Notes: generated by a model not told the origin, from the sequence alone. A stretch of DNA of 64,000 bases from Oligoflexia bacterium (GCA_016861345.1 BOLD01000001.1:124001-188000); one strand, 5' to 3'; shown: positions 23,737-32,983, counted from the stretch's first letter. Numbers and translations: made by a program.

Positions 23737-25476
23737 ATGGCAGAATTTAGTACACAACGAACTGATCTTCCTGAAGGTGTTACTCGAGAAGCAATGGATG
23801 TGGATGTTTTGATTGTTGGTGGGGGTGCCGCCGGTTTGTCAGCAGCCTTTCATTTGGCCAAACATATTGAAAAACACAACCAAGATGTTGCTGACGGGAA
23901 AAAAACAGGTCAGCAGATCCCTGAGCAAATGATTGTGGTGCTCGATAAGGGATCAGAGGTTGGTGCGCACTCAATGTCAGGTGCCGTGCTAAATCCAAAG
24001 GCGCTTCGAGAGCTAGTTCCCACTTATAAAGAAGATGGATGCCCACTTGATGCAGAAGTGACCTATGATGCTGTTCATTACTTAGGAGAAGATTTTAGCT
24101 TCAAACTGCCGATCACTCCGCCACCGTTTGAAAACCACGGAAATTATATTGTTTCACTTTCAAAATTTAATCGCTGGCTGGCGGCTCAATGTGAAGCGAA
24201 GGGAATAAATATTTTTCCTGGGTTTGGAGCAGTCGAAGTTCTTTATGATGGAGATAAAGTTATTGGTGTTCGCACTGGTGATAAAGGGCGCAATAAAGAA
24301 GGTGACCCCAAGGGGAACTTTGAACCCGGTCTTATTTTAAATTCAAAAATTGTGATTTTTGCTGAAGGCAGCCGGGGTTCGCTCTTCAAACAGCACTCAA
24401 AAAGATTAAATCTTCAGGGGCGTAACCCTGATGTGTACGAAGAGGGAGTCAAAGAAATTATCCAGATGCCACCAGGTACGGTGACTCCCGGCCAAGTGAT
24501 TCACACAATGGGATTTCCACTGAAGAAAAGCATTGGTGGAACATTTATCTATACTTTGCCTGAGGATAAAATATGTTTAGGTCTTGTTGCTTATCTTGAT
24601 TCAAAAGATCCATTGCTTGATCCACATCGAGAGTTGCAGAAGTTAAAAACTCATCCCTTTATTCAAAAAATGCTCAAAGGAGGTAAGGTCATTGCCTATG
24701 GTGGAAAGACCTTGCCTGCGGGTGGTTGGTATTCGATGCCAAAACTTTTTGGCAATGGTTGGATGGTTTGCGGCGATAGCGCAAGCATGGTCGATGTCCA
24801 GCGACTCAAGGGAATTCATTTGGCTATGAAGTCAGGAATGTTGGCTGCAGAGGCAGCGATTGAAGCGATTCATGCTCAAGATTACACTTCTGCGACATTG
24901 AAAAAGTACGAATCTAAAGTTCATGCAAGTTACATCAAAGACGAACTCTATAAAGTGAGAAACTTCCATCAAACTTTAAGTCAGGGCATGGTGACAGCTC
25001 TGCCTTTGATTGCCATTCAAGAAATGACGGGTGGAAGGGGATTGTGGGATAAAATGCCCACCCATGCTGATGCCTCGGTAACAGAGAGACTTGTGGATGT
25101 TTGGGGACCTGATGGATTTGCAGAGCAGTTAAGTCAGCTGCCGAAGCCAGATGGGAACCTATTTTTTGATAAACTTTCCAGTGTGTACTTAACAGGAACA
25201 ATGCATGACGAGGATTCTCCGAATCATCTATTGTTGCAAAATTCAGACATCTGTCGAACCGAGTGCTATCCCAAGTACAAGTCACCCTGTAATCATTTCT
25301 GCCCAGCTGCGGTTTATGAGATGGTTCCCTCAAAACGAGGGGAAGGCGCGTACGATTTACAAATTAATTATACGAATTGTATCCACTGCAAAACCTGTGA
25401 TATCAAGTGCCCCTTCGAAAATATCGAATGGACCGTCCCAGAGGGTGGCGGTGGTCCAAAATACACTCAAGTTTAG
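23737..25476 (+). CDS. Electron transfer flavoprotein:quinone oxidoreductase
   Basis: The 579-residue protein has an N-terminal FAD-binding VDVLIVGGGAAGLSAAFHLA. The middle contains GAHSMSGAVLNPKALREL, and GNGWMVCGDSASMVDVQRLKGIHLAMKSG closes the FAD fold. The C-terminus holds a 4Fe-4S site (NYTNCIHCKTCDIKCPFENIEW). It passes electrons from ETF, reduced by acyl-CoA and amino-acid dehydrogenases, to the membrane quinone pool. No etfA or etfB gene is adjacent. Confidence 0.95.
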   Translation: MAEFSTQRTDLPEGVTREAMDVDVLIVGGGAAGLSAAFHLAKHIEKHNQDVADGKKTGQQIPEQMIVVLDKGSEVGAHSMSGAVLNPKALRELVPTYKEDGCPLDAEVTYDAVHYLGEDFSFKLPITPPPFENHGNYIVSLSKFNRWLAAQCEAKGINIFPGFGAVEVLYDGDKVIGVRTGDKGRNKEGDPKGNFEPGLILNSKIVIFAEGSRGSLFKQHSKRLNLQGRNPDVYEEGVKEIIQMPPGTVTPGQVIHTMGFPLKKSIGGTFIYTLPEDKICLGLVAYLDSKDPLLDPHRELQKLKTHPFIQKMLKGGKVIAYGGKTLPAGGWYSMPKLFGNGWMVCGDSASMVDVQRLKGIHLAMKSGMLAAEAAIEAIHAQDYTSATLKKYESKVHASYIKDELYKVRNFHQTLSQGMVTALPLIAIQEMTGGRGLWDKMPTHADASVTERLVDVWGPDGFAEQLSQLPKPDGNLFFDKLSSVYLTGTMHDEDSPNHLLLQNSDICRTECYPKYKSPCNHFCPAAVYEMVPSKRGEGAYDLQINYTNCIHCKTCDIKCPFENIEWTVPEGGGGPKYTQV

Positions 25477-25500
25477 CTTGTAGCTAAACAATAATGATAA

Positions 25501-25529
25501 CACTGAGAGACGATAGGGATCTCTCAGTG
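25501..25529 (+). repeat. Perfect 10-base hairpin next to a ribosome binding site
   Basis: CACTGAGAGA (25501-25510) pairs with TCTCTCAGTG (25520-25529). AAAGGAGAGG follows at once, and ATG 25544 after that. No T run follows, so it is more likely a leader structure for the methyltransferase gene than a terminator for the gene before. Confidence 0.6.
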
Positions 25530-25543
25530 AAAGGAGAGGTCCT

Positions 25544-26668
25544 ATGCCTAATTTCTTTGCCGCTGCACCAAAAGGTCTTGCCGAAGTTCTTGAAAAAGAG
25601 CTTCATCAAATGGGAATTTCCCAAACTCAGAAAATTGCAAGTGGAGTGTTTTTTGATTCCTCTTGGGAGGGCTGTTACAAGGTCAACTTGTGTTCACGAA
25701 TTGCCTCAAGAGTGATGAAGCCTGTTCTTGATTTTCCGGCCTATACTGGGGAAGACATTTATTTCAATATCAAAAAACATGACTTCACAAAATACATTGA
25801 TCCAAAGGCAACACTGAGAATTGAAGCCTCTGTGAAAGAATCTAAGATTCATGATCAGCGATTTTTGGCAATGAAAGTCAAAGACGCCATTGTTGACCAG
25901 TTCCGAGATAAATTTGGAATTCGTCCAGATGTGGACAATGCCAACCCTGATTTAAGAGTTATCGTTCGAGGACATAAGAACGAATATCATGTCGCTATTG
26001 ACACCTCTGGAGATCCTCTCTTTATGCGGGGCTATCGTCGCGAAGCTGGTGAAGCTCCACTGAAAGAAAACTTGGCAGCGGGATTATTGGCACTGACTGA
26101 GTGGGATGGAAAAAGCCCCATCGTTGATCCGATGTGTGGTTCTGGAACTTTTTTAATTGAAGCTGCAATGAAAGCTATGAATATTGCTCCAGGCTCAATG
26201 AGAAAAAGTTTTGGCTTCATGAAACTAAATAATTTCGAAAAAGAGAAGTGGGAAGCTTTACTTGATGAGACCGTGGCTCAAGAAAAGGAAGAATTAGACT
26301 TTCAATTTTTTGGTTACGATGTTGATCGCCAAGTTCTTCAGTATGCCAAAGATAATGCTCGCCGAGCAGGTGTTGATCAGGTTATTTCCTTTAAGAAAGA
26401 AACAGTGGCGACAATTGAGCCACCAGTGGAAAAGGGAATGGTCATCACCAATCCACCGTATGCGATCCGTATCGGTGACGAGGATAATGTTCGCGACGTC
26501 TACCGAGATCTAAGCTTTACTCTGAAACATCGTTTTAAGGGATGGACAGCATGGCTGCTCTCTGGAAATAAAGATCTGATTGCTGATTTAAAACTGAAAT
26601 CCACTCGAAAGTTTTTTGTGTACAACGGCGCGATTGAGTGCCGACTGCTTAAATACGAGATGTTTTGA
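25544..26668 (+). CDS. THUMP-domain rRNA methyltransferase, RlmL type
   Basis: The 374-residue protein combines an N-terminal THUMP RNA-binding region with a class I methyltransferase. Signs are VDPMCGSGTFLIEAAM for the cofactor site and TNPPYAIRIGD for the catalytic NPPY. It matches the N-terminal half of the Escherichia coli RlmL/K fusion, which makes m2G in 23S rRNA, and lacks the RlmK half. A strong AAAGGAG and a perfect hairpin precede the start. Confidence 0.88.
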   Translation: MPNFFAAAPKGLAEVLEKELHQMGISQTQKIASGVFFDSSWEGCYKVNLCSRIASRVMKPVLDFPAYTGEDIYFNIKKHDFTKYIDPKATLRIEASVKESKIHDQRFLAMKVKDAIVDQFRDKFGIRPDVDNANPDLRVIVRGHKNEYHVAIDTSGDPLFMRGYRREAGEAPLKENLAAGLLALTEWDGKSPIVDPMCGSGTFLIEAAMKAMNIAPGSMRKSFGFMKLNNFEKEKWEALLDETVAQEKEELDFQFFGYDVDRQVLQYAKDNARRAGVDQVISFKKETVATIEPPVEKGMVITNPPYAIRIGDEDNVRDVYRDLSFTLKHRFKGWTAWLLSGNKDLIADLKLKSTRKFFVYNGAIECRLLKYEMF

Positions 26669-26679
26669 TCAGGAGTGGA

Positions 26680-28380
26680 TTAATCCCGCATATCCGGCGG
26701 AGTTGAATACTGTCCAGGGGGAAGGTCATTGGTTTTTGTGTCAAACCTGATCATGGGGCTATAGGCTCCATCCGGAAAGATGTCATTGCTCATTTCTTTT
26801 TTAGCCTTTTCGATACTGTCAATAATTTCTCGTCGTCTGATGAGGAAAGTACGGATTTCTTGCTCATGTAAATAGGGTTGAAGAGTTTGTCTCCAGGTGG
26901 TTTCATTTGTATTCACAAGGTGATCATATTGGCTTTTAGGTGGGAGCAGGGTTTTCGCCTCAAGGTGCAGGATTTCTTTTTCACTGATCGTCCGGGCTTG
27001 GTTGTGTCGTTTAACGATATCGTCCATTTGACTAGGAAATGAGACTAACTCATTTTTAAAGGTAAATCCATGATCAATGGCAATCGGGCGTCCCTGAACA
27101 GTTAAGATGTTCCGACCATGTCGATCGCGATTTGCTAGAAGATAATCGAAGTAAGAAAAAAACTTAGGATTCTTTCCAAATACGGCATCATCTGCATTTT
27201 GTATCATTAATTGGATGCTGCCATTTTGGCCATTAATCACGCGAGAAGTGGTATAAGGAACAAGATTTGATCCTAGTTTCTCATCAACTTTATAAGCCGC
27301 AATTTCTCGTGAATCCAGATCTTTCTTTGATTGAAGACTGTCTTTTTTCCAGATGCCCTTCATGCCATTTTCAAATGTGACTATTTGGGCCTTCATCACA
27401 CCTTCTCCAACAGGATTGGCAGATACAATTCTGCCATTTTCAAGAGTGTCTTTGATTTCATGTTCGAGCTGAGTTGCTTGTCGATAAGATCCCCGTTCTT
27501 TTAAATCCCAGAGAGCAATTTGAGGATTTGCTTTTATAGCTTCTTGCTCGGCTGTGTATTTGGCTTTTAATTTTTGCCAAACCTTTGTGAGGTCGTAGTC
27601 GGTGATTCTGGCTACAGTTTGAGCTGGAATTTTTAAAGCTAGCGATGGAAAAAGAAGAGCGATCGAATAGCAAGCTAGTTCTGCCTTTGCTGAATCTGTA
27701 TAACACTGCCAGCGGACCCCAATTTCTTTTTTCAAATCTTCAATGATAAGATTGAGAGCAGAGGGGGTATTTTCAGGTTTGTAGAGACCTTTGGCAACAA
27801 GGGGTCCGAGGTAGGCTTGATAGGATTTGTTTTTTTGATAAAGATAATTGCGAATTTCAGCACAAGGCCAATTTTTCATGGAGGACTTGATCTCTGGTGG
27901 AATCCTGTATCTGGCATGGACCTCAGGAATTGAAAGGTCAAACATTTCAATCAGATTTTCTTTAATATTGTTTTTATTCTCAAAACAAGCCTTGTCGTTT
28001 TCAAATGCTTTCTCAATAAACTGGCCCGCTTTCCAAGGAAAGGTGACTAAGCCAATCAGAAGATCGGCTAGAGCTTGGCCGCTGCCCAGAGCGCATTCAG
28101 TGGCTATATTTTTTGTTTTGCACATTTTTTGAGGATCACAAGAAAAAACCAGATCGCTAACTTTTGAATTCTTCTTTTCCATCTCTGTGCAGCCATATTG
28201 GTTTTTTAAACTTTCACATTGAACAAACAAGTTGTTCGGTAAGGTTTTTTGTGAGGATGAAGGGAGGCAAAGGTCTGGATTGACAGAGCAGGTCTTTTGA
28301 ATCAAATCGCGCAGACTGGGTTGATCAGTCTGCGCGGCGAACGAGAGATTAAAAATTAACGCGATAAGAAGCGCTTTCAT
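26680..28380 (-). CDS. Secreted protein with a predicted PI3/4-kinase-like catalytic domain
   Basis: The 566-residue product starts with a signal peptide (MKALLIALIFNLSFA). An N-terminal part has several cysteines. The second half shows a kinase-like pattern: lysines in GIWKKD (345-346), Glu359 in SREIAAYKV, the catalytic loop LLANRDRHGRNIL (Asp419, Asn424) and metal-binding Asp436 in AIDHGFTF. This order matches PI3/4-kinase-like, HipA-like and Fam20C-like folds. The substrate could be lipid, sugar or protein. It is the third gene of an operon with a lytic-transglycosylase-like gene and a small secreted protein, which points to work in the envelope or outside the cell. The kinase call is by motif only. 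Confidence 0.65.
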   Translation of the reverse strand: MKALLIALIFNLSFAAQTDQPSLRDLIQKTCSVNPDLCLPSSSQKTLPNNLFVQCESLKNQYGCTEMEKKNSKVSDLVFSCDPQKMCKTKNIATECALGSGQALADLLIGLVTFPWKAGQFIEKAFENDKACFENKNNIKENLIEMFDLSIPEVHARYRIPPEIKSSMKNWPCAEIRNYLYQKNKSYQAYLGPLVAKGLYKPENTPSALNLIIEDLKKEIGVRWQCYTDSAKAELACYSIALLFPSLALKIPAQTVARITDYDLTKVWQKLKAKYTAEQEAIKANPQIALWDLKERGSYRQATQLEHEIKDTLENGRIVSANPVGEGVMKAQIVTFENGMKGIWKKDSLQSKKDLDSREIAAYKVDEKLGSNLVPYTTSRVINGQNGSIQLMIQNADDAVFGKNPKFFSYFDYLLANRDRHGRNILTVQGRPIAIDHGFTFKNELVSFPSQMDDIVKRHNQARTISEKEILHLEAKTLLPPKSQYDHLVNTNETTWRQTLQPYLHEQEIRTFLIRRREIIDSIEKAKKEMSNDIFPDGAYSPMIRFDTKTNDLPPGQYSTPPDMRD

Positions 28381-28393
28381 TTTTGACTTTTGC

Positions 28394-28744
28394 CTATTTG
28401 CATACAGCTGCTAAAACCGAAAGGGCAATTTGGGCCTCTTCAGTTTTTTTGTTGTCTTCAGTTTTAGGGTTGTGATCAATATAGAGAATATCAGCAGAAG
28501 TTTTGGCACAATCTTTTGGTGACTTCATTTCAGTCACAACGTCCAGATAATTTATTAACGTGAGAAGTTTGGCATTATTCTTTTTTCGATAGGCAAGATC
28601 TAATTCTTTTTTCATCGCTTGGACAGCTTGGATTTTTTTATTAAAATCTTTGGTGGAAAGTATGGTTTGAACTGGCTTATCTGAATAGGATTTTAATTCA
28701 GAAGCTAGAGAGAAAAAGCTCAGGAGTAGAATTAAAGCGTACAT
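28394..28744 (-). CDS. Small secreted protein between transglycosylase-like and kinase-like genes
   Basis: The 116-residue product has a signal peptide (MYALILLLSFFSLASE) and a mostly helical mature chain with two cysteines. I recognise no family. Its start overlaps the end of the upstream gene by 13 bases, and the kinase-like gene follows 13 bases after its stop. The tight packing suggests the three products act together. Confidence 0.65.
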   Translation of the reverse strand: MYALILLLSFFSLASELKSYSDKPVQTILSTKDFNKKIQAVQAMKKELDLAYRKKNNAKLLTLINYLDVVTEMKSPKDCAKTSADILYIDHNPKTEDNKKTEEAQIALSVLAAVCK

Positions 28745-30267
28745 CTTTGGACCCCAGCTTGCTTGCGCAGTTCTTTTGCTCTTTCATTCATTTTATCAAA
28801 ATAATCAGAGGTCTCTTTAAGACGTTCAGGACTTTGATTTTGTGAATGGGCATAATTTTGATCACCTAAAAAATCGCTCAACTTATCAAAAAACTCTTCA
28901 AGCTTATTTTTTTGTATCGGATTATTTTTTTCTTCTCTGATGAGAGCGGCTAGAGGAGTTTGGATTCCTCCGATGCCGGCATTGTGTGACCAAGCGGCCA
29001 GCAGATTTGTTAGGCGAGCTTGATCTTCGAGACTGAGTCGGGAAAAGTAGCTTTTATTTCTTTTGATAAAACCTTGAAGCATGTCTTTATTTCGTCTGTA
29101 GGCAATAAAGGTATACACAAGATTCTTTAAGGGGTGTCCCTGATCGAGAGAGACCCTTGAGCAGGTTCCTCCATTAGGAGGCATTTTATTTTTTAAAATA
29201 TCAGACTCTAGCTGACTACAAGGTGAGTCATATGGGATGTTTTGAAAGGCCCTTTTAATCTCTTCACCATCATTGCGGTTGGCATCAGCAATGGCATTTT
29301 TGGTCAGTTGTCCTGTACCTCCAGCTCGGGTTTCACTGACGGCGTTAGAAATAAAGCCGGATTCCACATTGACCATGTTGTAAATGATTTCTAACTCATC
29401 TTTAGAAATATAATTATTCTGCATGAGGCAATTTGAAACGAAGGAAAATGACCGAGCGTTTAGTCTCAAATAATCTGAGCTGAGGCAGGGTTTTGTTCTG
29501 TTTCGTTTTGATATGCCATCCTCGCAAATGGGATAGGAATCACCACCAACAGATTTCATACTAGTGTGGATGCAGGAGATTTGAACCCGATCTTCGATTT
29601 GGAGTCCTCCGGAAGGCTCAGCCTTTAAGAGTTTTTTCATCAGGCTATCTTCAGGTAGATTCTTAATGTCTTTTTCAATATAACTATTCGAAGCATTGCA
29701 TGCCGTGGCTGTTGGCTCAGTTGGATTTGTTCGCGCGGAAATATCTAGACCTTCAATTCCGATATTACATTGGTCACAAGGAGTAGAGGGAATCATTTTA
29801 TCCACTTGATTGTTCGATTTGTCAATTTTACGAATTAATTGTGTCATTGGGTCCTCGCTTTTTTCTGGCGAAGGTTCCGGCCGAGCAGTGGTCTCTCGTA
29901 TTGTGGTAGCCCTATCGGAAACAGCAGGGGCTTCTTTTTGAGTTCTTTTAACTCCAGTTGAGCTTTCAAATTTGAGACTGGGTTTGTTGGGATTATAGTA
30001 GACCCAAACATCGTCAGAGTTTTGATCTAATTTAAGTCTTACACCATAGTTTCCAGATTCAAAGCGCTTTAACTCAGTGACTGTACCTCTGGTGCCCTTG
30101 GGTAAGACAATTTTTAAATTATTCGAATCCTTTGTGAACGAGGCTGAAGATCTGGCGTTGAGAAATTGGTCAAGCTCAACTTGTTGTCCTATCTGCGGGG
30201 CACTTGCTCCAAGAAAAAAGAGGATCGAAATAGAAATAAATAAAAATCGCGCAGCACGATTGGGCAT
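28732..30267 (-). CDS. Secreted SLT-like (lytic transglycosylase family) protein
   Basis: The 511-residue product has a signal peptide, an SH3-like N-terminal stretch (about 25-100), a disordered Pro/Glu-rich linker, and a C-terminal domain. The latter contains NMVNVESGFISNAVSETRAG and GTGQLT, matching the ES-x-x-x-A-x-S and G-x-x-GQL pattern of soluble lytic transglycosylases. The catalytic Glu would be in VESGF. Many cysteines suggest disulfides. Such enzymes cleave peptidoglycan between MurNAc and GlcNAc. It leads the operon with the kinase-like gene. Confidence 0.72.
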   Translation of the reverse strand: MPNRAARFLFISISILFFLGASAPQIGQQVELDQFLNARSSASFTKDSNNLKIVLPKGTRGTVTELKRFESGNYGVRLKLDQNSDDVWVYYNPNKPSLKFESSTGVKRTQKEAPAVSDRATTIRETTARPEPSPEKSEDPMTQLIRKIDKSNNQVDKMIPSTPCDQCNIGIEGLDISARTNPTEPTATACNASNSYIEKDIKNLPEDSLMKKLLKAEPSGGLQIEDRVQISCIHTSMKSVGGDSYPICEDGISKRNRTKPCLSSDYLRLNARSFSFVSNCLMQNNYISKDELEIIYNMVNVESGFISNAVSETRAGGTGQLTKNAIADANRNDGEEIKRAFQNIPYDSPCSQLESDILKNKMPPNGGTCSRVSLDQGHPLKNLVYTFIAYRRNKDMLQGFIKRNKSYFSRLSLEDQARLTNLLAAWSHNAGIGGIQTPLAALIREEKNNPIQKNKLEEFFDKLSDFLGDQNYAHSQNQSPERLKETSDYFDKMNERAKELRKQAGVQRCTL

Positions 30268-30332
30268 AATCTTATTCTATTCTATGAGTTCAAAGACATC
30301 TACTTGAATAAACATTTTGAGCCTAGTCTGAC

Positions 30333-30980
30333 TTAATACCTAGACTTAAGCACTTGGCCTTTTTTGGTCGACAGGCGCTCATAAGACTGATGGCCGTCGG
30401 CAATGATTAGGACATCAATCCCCAGTTCTCGAGCGACGTCCATATCATGGTCCGTGTCACCGATGAGAAGGGTTTTTTCTCGCGGGACCTGGATTTCGCG
30501 GATGAGCTCTTGGCCTCGTTCAACCTTTGATGTGGCGTAGTGGTTATTGAGTCCATAGATGCCATCAAAAAGATGAGCGATGTTGTGTGACTGGAGCTGA
30601 TCATGAAGAATTTTTTCATGCGATGCAGAGAGAATGGAAAGTCGCTTGTCAGATTTTTTTAAGTCTTTAAGAAAATTTTCGACTCCATGAAAGAGAGAGG
30701 ATTTTTTCGCCTCTTCTTTGTAGATTTCAATAAATCGGGCTGCGACTTTTTCCCAATCGTGTTTTGAAAAATCAAATCCGATCTTTTCATAATATTTCAT
30801 TACAGGAAAACCAAAGACAGCCTTGTAGGTTTCTTCGGAGATGGGGTGAAGGTTCCACTCGGAGAGCACCTGATTGATTGTGGTGACACATCCTTTTAGG
30901 TCATTTAAGAGTGTGCCATTCCAGTCCCAAATAATGTGGTCATGGTTTCTGACGTAGTCATGAAGCTTTGTCATTGGCAT
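30333..30980 (-). CDS. HAD-family hydrolase, phosphoglycolate-phosphatase type
   Basis: The 215-residue enzyme has motif I IIWDWNGTLLND, motif II LSILSASHE, and the late motif KTLLIGDTDHDMDVA. The cap lies between motifs I and II. The substrate is a small phosphate ester that cannot be fixed from sequence. The gene overlaps the lpxD stop codon by one base, so the two are cotranscribed. Confidence 0.85.
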   Translation of the reverse strand: MPMTKLHDYVRNHDHIIWDWNGTLLNDLKGCVTTINQVLSEWNLHPISEETYKAVFGFPVMKYYEKIGFDFSKHDWEKVAARFIEIYKEEAKKSSLFHGVENFLKDLKKSDKRLSILSASHEKILHDQLQSHNIAHLFDGIYGLNNHYATSKVERGQELIREIQVPREKTLLIGDTDHDMDVARELGIDVLIIADGHQSYERLSTKKGQVLKSRY

Positions 30981-32041
30981 TATGGAGAGTCCTTATCTAG
31001 ACCAAGATGTTTACGGATTTCTGAAATTTGTTTTCGCATTTCAGAAACATTGGGAAGATTGGCCAAGGTTCGAAGACCCTCTCTCCAAGGTTCAAGTGGA
31101 TATCCGGTGTAAGCTCCAGACTCAGTCACATCTTTTGTGACTGCTGATCGACCGCCTAAAGTCACATTATCTGTAATTTTAATGTGATCAGCAACAACAA
31201 CGCCCCCGCCGCAGGCAAAGTTTGCTCCGATTTCGCTTGAGCCAGCTGTCATAAATCCTGCTGTGTAAAATCCATTTTTTCCGAGAACACAATTGTGGGC
31301 TATATGAACGAGGTTGTCGAGTTTGGTTCCAGAGCAAATTCGCGTTTCTGTCAAAGTGGCACGGTCAATGGCACAATTCGCTCCAAGTTCGACATGATCT
31401 TCAAGAACGACAATTCCGAGCTGAGGAATTTTGTGAGCAATCCCTGTTTGGGGATCTTTGGCGTAGCCAAATCCATCAGAACCAATTGTGGTGTGGGGAT
31501 GAATCTCGCAGTGATTACCTATAATACAATTGGCCCCGATAAAGACAGAGGGATGAAGATAGGTCGAGGATCCGATCTGAGCCCCTTTTTCGACAACAGA
31601 GTTGGGGCCAATAAAAGTATTCTCTCCAATAATGACCTCATCACCGATAACGCAATTAATAGAAACGGTGACATTATCGCCAAGCTTTGCCGAAGGGCTA
31701 ATGTGGGCGCTGGGATGAATCCCCATGGGCCACCTTGATTTTTTTGTGTCAAAGAGAGGATTAATCAGAGCCATGGCCGCTGGAATCGCAGGAGTGAGAA
31801 AGAGGGCTTGATCGGCCTTAAGCTCAATGGACTCTTTTAAGATTTTCTTTAGGCAAACAATTATACCTGCGGGAATCTCAAGTGCTGTTTTGAGTTGATC
31901 GGGGGATGAGACATAAATCAGAGAGCCTGGCTTTGCGCATTCTGGAGGAAGAGGGGTTGATCCTGTGGCTGAGAGCGAGCCTTGAGCGTATTCGAGGTAG
32001 TGAGACTGAATTTCTTTAATCAATTGAGCTGAAATCTTCAT
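30980..32041 (-). CDS. lpxD: LpxD, UDP-3-O-acylglucosamine N-acyltransferase
   Basis: The 353-residue protein has an N-terminal uridine-binding domain and a long left-handed beta-helix of hexapeptide repeats (ISPSAKLGDNVTVS, IGENTFIGPNSVV and others). The catalytic His region LDNLVHIAHNCVLG is present. A helical C-terminal tail follows. It adds the third and fourth acyl chains in lipid A synthesis. It stands apart from lpxA and fabZ. Confidence 0.95.
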   Translation of the reverse strand: MKISAQLIKEIQSHYLEYAQGSLSATGSTPLPPECAKPGSLIYVSSPDQLKTALEIPAGIIVCLKKILKESIELKADQALFLTPAIPAAMALINPLFDTKKSRWPMGIHPSAHISPSAKLGDNVTVSINCVIGDEVIIGENTFIGPNSVVEKGAQIGSSTYLHPSVFIGANCIIGNHCEIHPHTTIGSDGFGYAKDPQTGIAHKIPQLGIVVLEDHVELGANCAIDRATLTETRICSGTKLDNLVHIAHNCVLGKNGFYTAGFMTAGSSEIGANFACGGGVVVADHIKITDNVTLGGRSAVTKDVTESGAYTGYPLEPWREGLRTLANLPNVSEMRKQISEIRKHLGLDKDSP

Positions 32042-32141
32042 TTGACCCTCTTAGAAGTAATGCTTTGCAAGATGCAAAAAAAAGTGGCTTTAAGTAAAGT
32101 GTATTTATACAAAGTAAGCAAGAAAATCAGGAGGTCTTTGC

Positions 32142-32657
32142 ATGGCAAAAAAAGCCACAAAATCTGATTCTGCTAAAGAAAAGGCTACAAAACCCGTGGT
32201 AAAGGCAAAAGATAAGCCTAAGGACAAGTCGAAGGAGAAATCGAAAGAGAAGGTAGCTGAAAAGGTTGCAGCGAGGGGGGCGAAGACTCCTGCGAAATCT
32301 GCAGCCAAAGCAGAAAAGCCGGCGAAGGAACCAAGCGTTCATGTTGAGATGACTCCATCTCAGAAGATTGAAGCCAAGGCCGAGAAATTAGCTAAGAAGC
32401 AGGCAAAAAAAGAGGCTGCTCGGGCCCAAGAGGCTGCGATCGTTGCAGAATCGCAAAATAAAAAGTGGGTTGAGTTGAAAGAAAAGCATGGAAAAGAAAA
32501 AGCTTCTGTCTATTCAATGTCAGGGGTGTTTCAGGCTCAAACTCCCATTGAACATAAGGTTTTAGGGTGGGGATATATCCTGTCGAACAATAATGACAGG
32601 CTTGAAGTTTTGTTTGAGTCAGGTACAAAAATTCTGATTAGCAATTTTCAGAGGTAA
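32142..32657 (+). CDS. Lys/Ala-rich protein with a small conserved-looking C-terminal domain
   Basis: The first about 100 of 171 residues are dominated by Lys, Ala, Glu and Pro in short repeats (such as KDKPKDKSKEKSKEK), like the tails of histone H1-like bacterial proteins. The last 70 residues (KWVELKEKHGKEKASVYSMS to KILISNFQR) look folded. AGGAGG precedes the ATG by seven bases. A nucleic-acid-binding role is plausible from composition only. It lies just upstream of infA. Confidence 0.6.
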   Translation: MAKKATKSDSAKEKATKPVVKAKDKPKDKSKEKSKEKVAEKVAARGAKTPAKSAAKAEKPAKEPSVHVEMTPSQKIEAKAEKLAKKQAKKEAARAQEAAIVAESQNKKWVELKEKHGKEKASVYSMSGVFQAQTPIEHKVLGWGYILSNNNDRLEVLFESGTKILISNFQR

Positions 32658-32695
32658 TCTTTAATGGGGCGGCGCAAAAAGTGGTGCATGGCCCC

Positions 32696-32716
32696 GTATT
32701 TTCCCGTAGAAAATAC
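32696..32716 (+). repeat. Hairpin immediately before the infA start codon
   Basis: GTATTTTC (32696-32703) pairs perfectly with GAAAATAC (32709-32716) around CCGTA. It ends three bases before ATG 32720 and occupies the position where a ribosome binding site would be; none is visible there. Confidence 0.6.
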
Positions 32717-32719
32717 CCA

Positions 32720-32938
32720 ATGGCCAAAGATGATTTAGCACAAATTGAAGGTAAAATCGTAGACGCCCTAGCTGGTGGTATCTACAAAGTTCAACTCGAC
32801 AATAACGTCGAAATCCAAGCAAAGCTTTGCGGCAAGATGCGTCGATTTAATATTCGCGTCGTTGTCGGGGATCGTGTGACGGTTGGCGTGTCGCCCTATG
32901 ATCCGACACATGGCCTCATCATGTTTCGACACAAGTGA
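32720..32938 (+). CDS. infA: Translation initiation factor IF-1
   Basis: The 72-residue S1/OB-fold protein (MAKDDLAQIEGKIVDALAGG, KMRRFNIRVVVGDRVTVGVS) is the normal IF-1 length from ATG 32720. IF-1 occupies the ribosomal A site during initiation. The start lacks a Shine-Dalgarno sequence and lies three bases after a perfect 8-base hairpin. A GTG start at 32681 would add 13 residues and is less likely. Confidence 0.9.
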   Translation: MAKDDLAQIEGKIVDALAGGIYKVQLDNNVEIQAKLCGKMRRFNIRVVVGDRVTVGVSPYDPTHGLIMFRHK

Positions 32939-32983
32939 TTTTTTCTGTTCCAATCAATTCCTATGTTTTTTTGAGGTGAGTTT

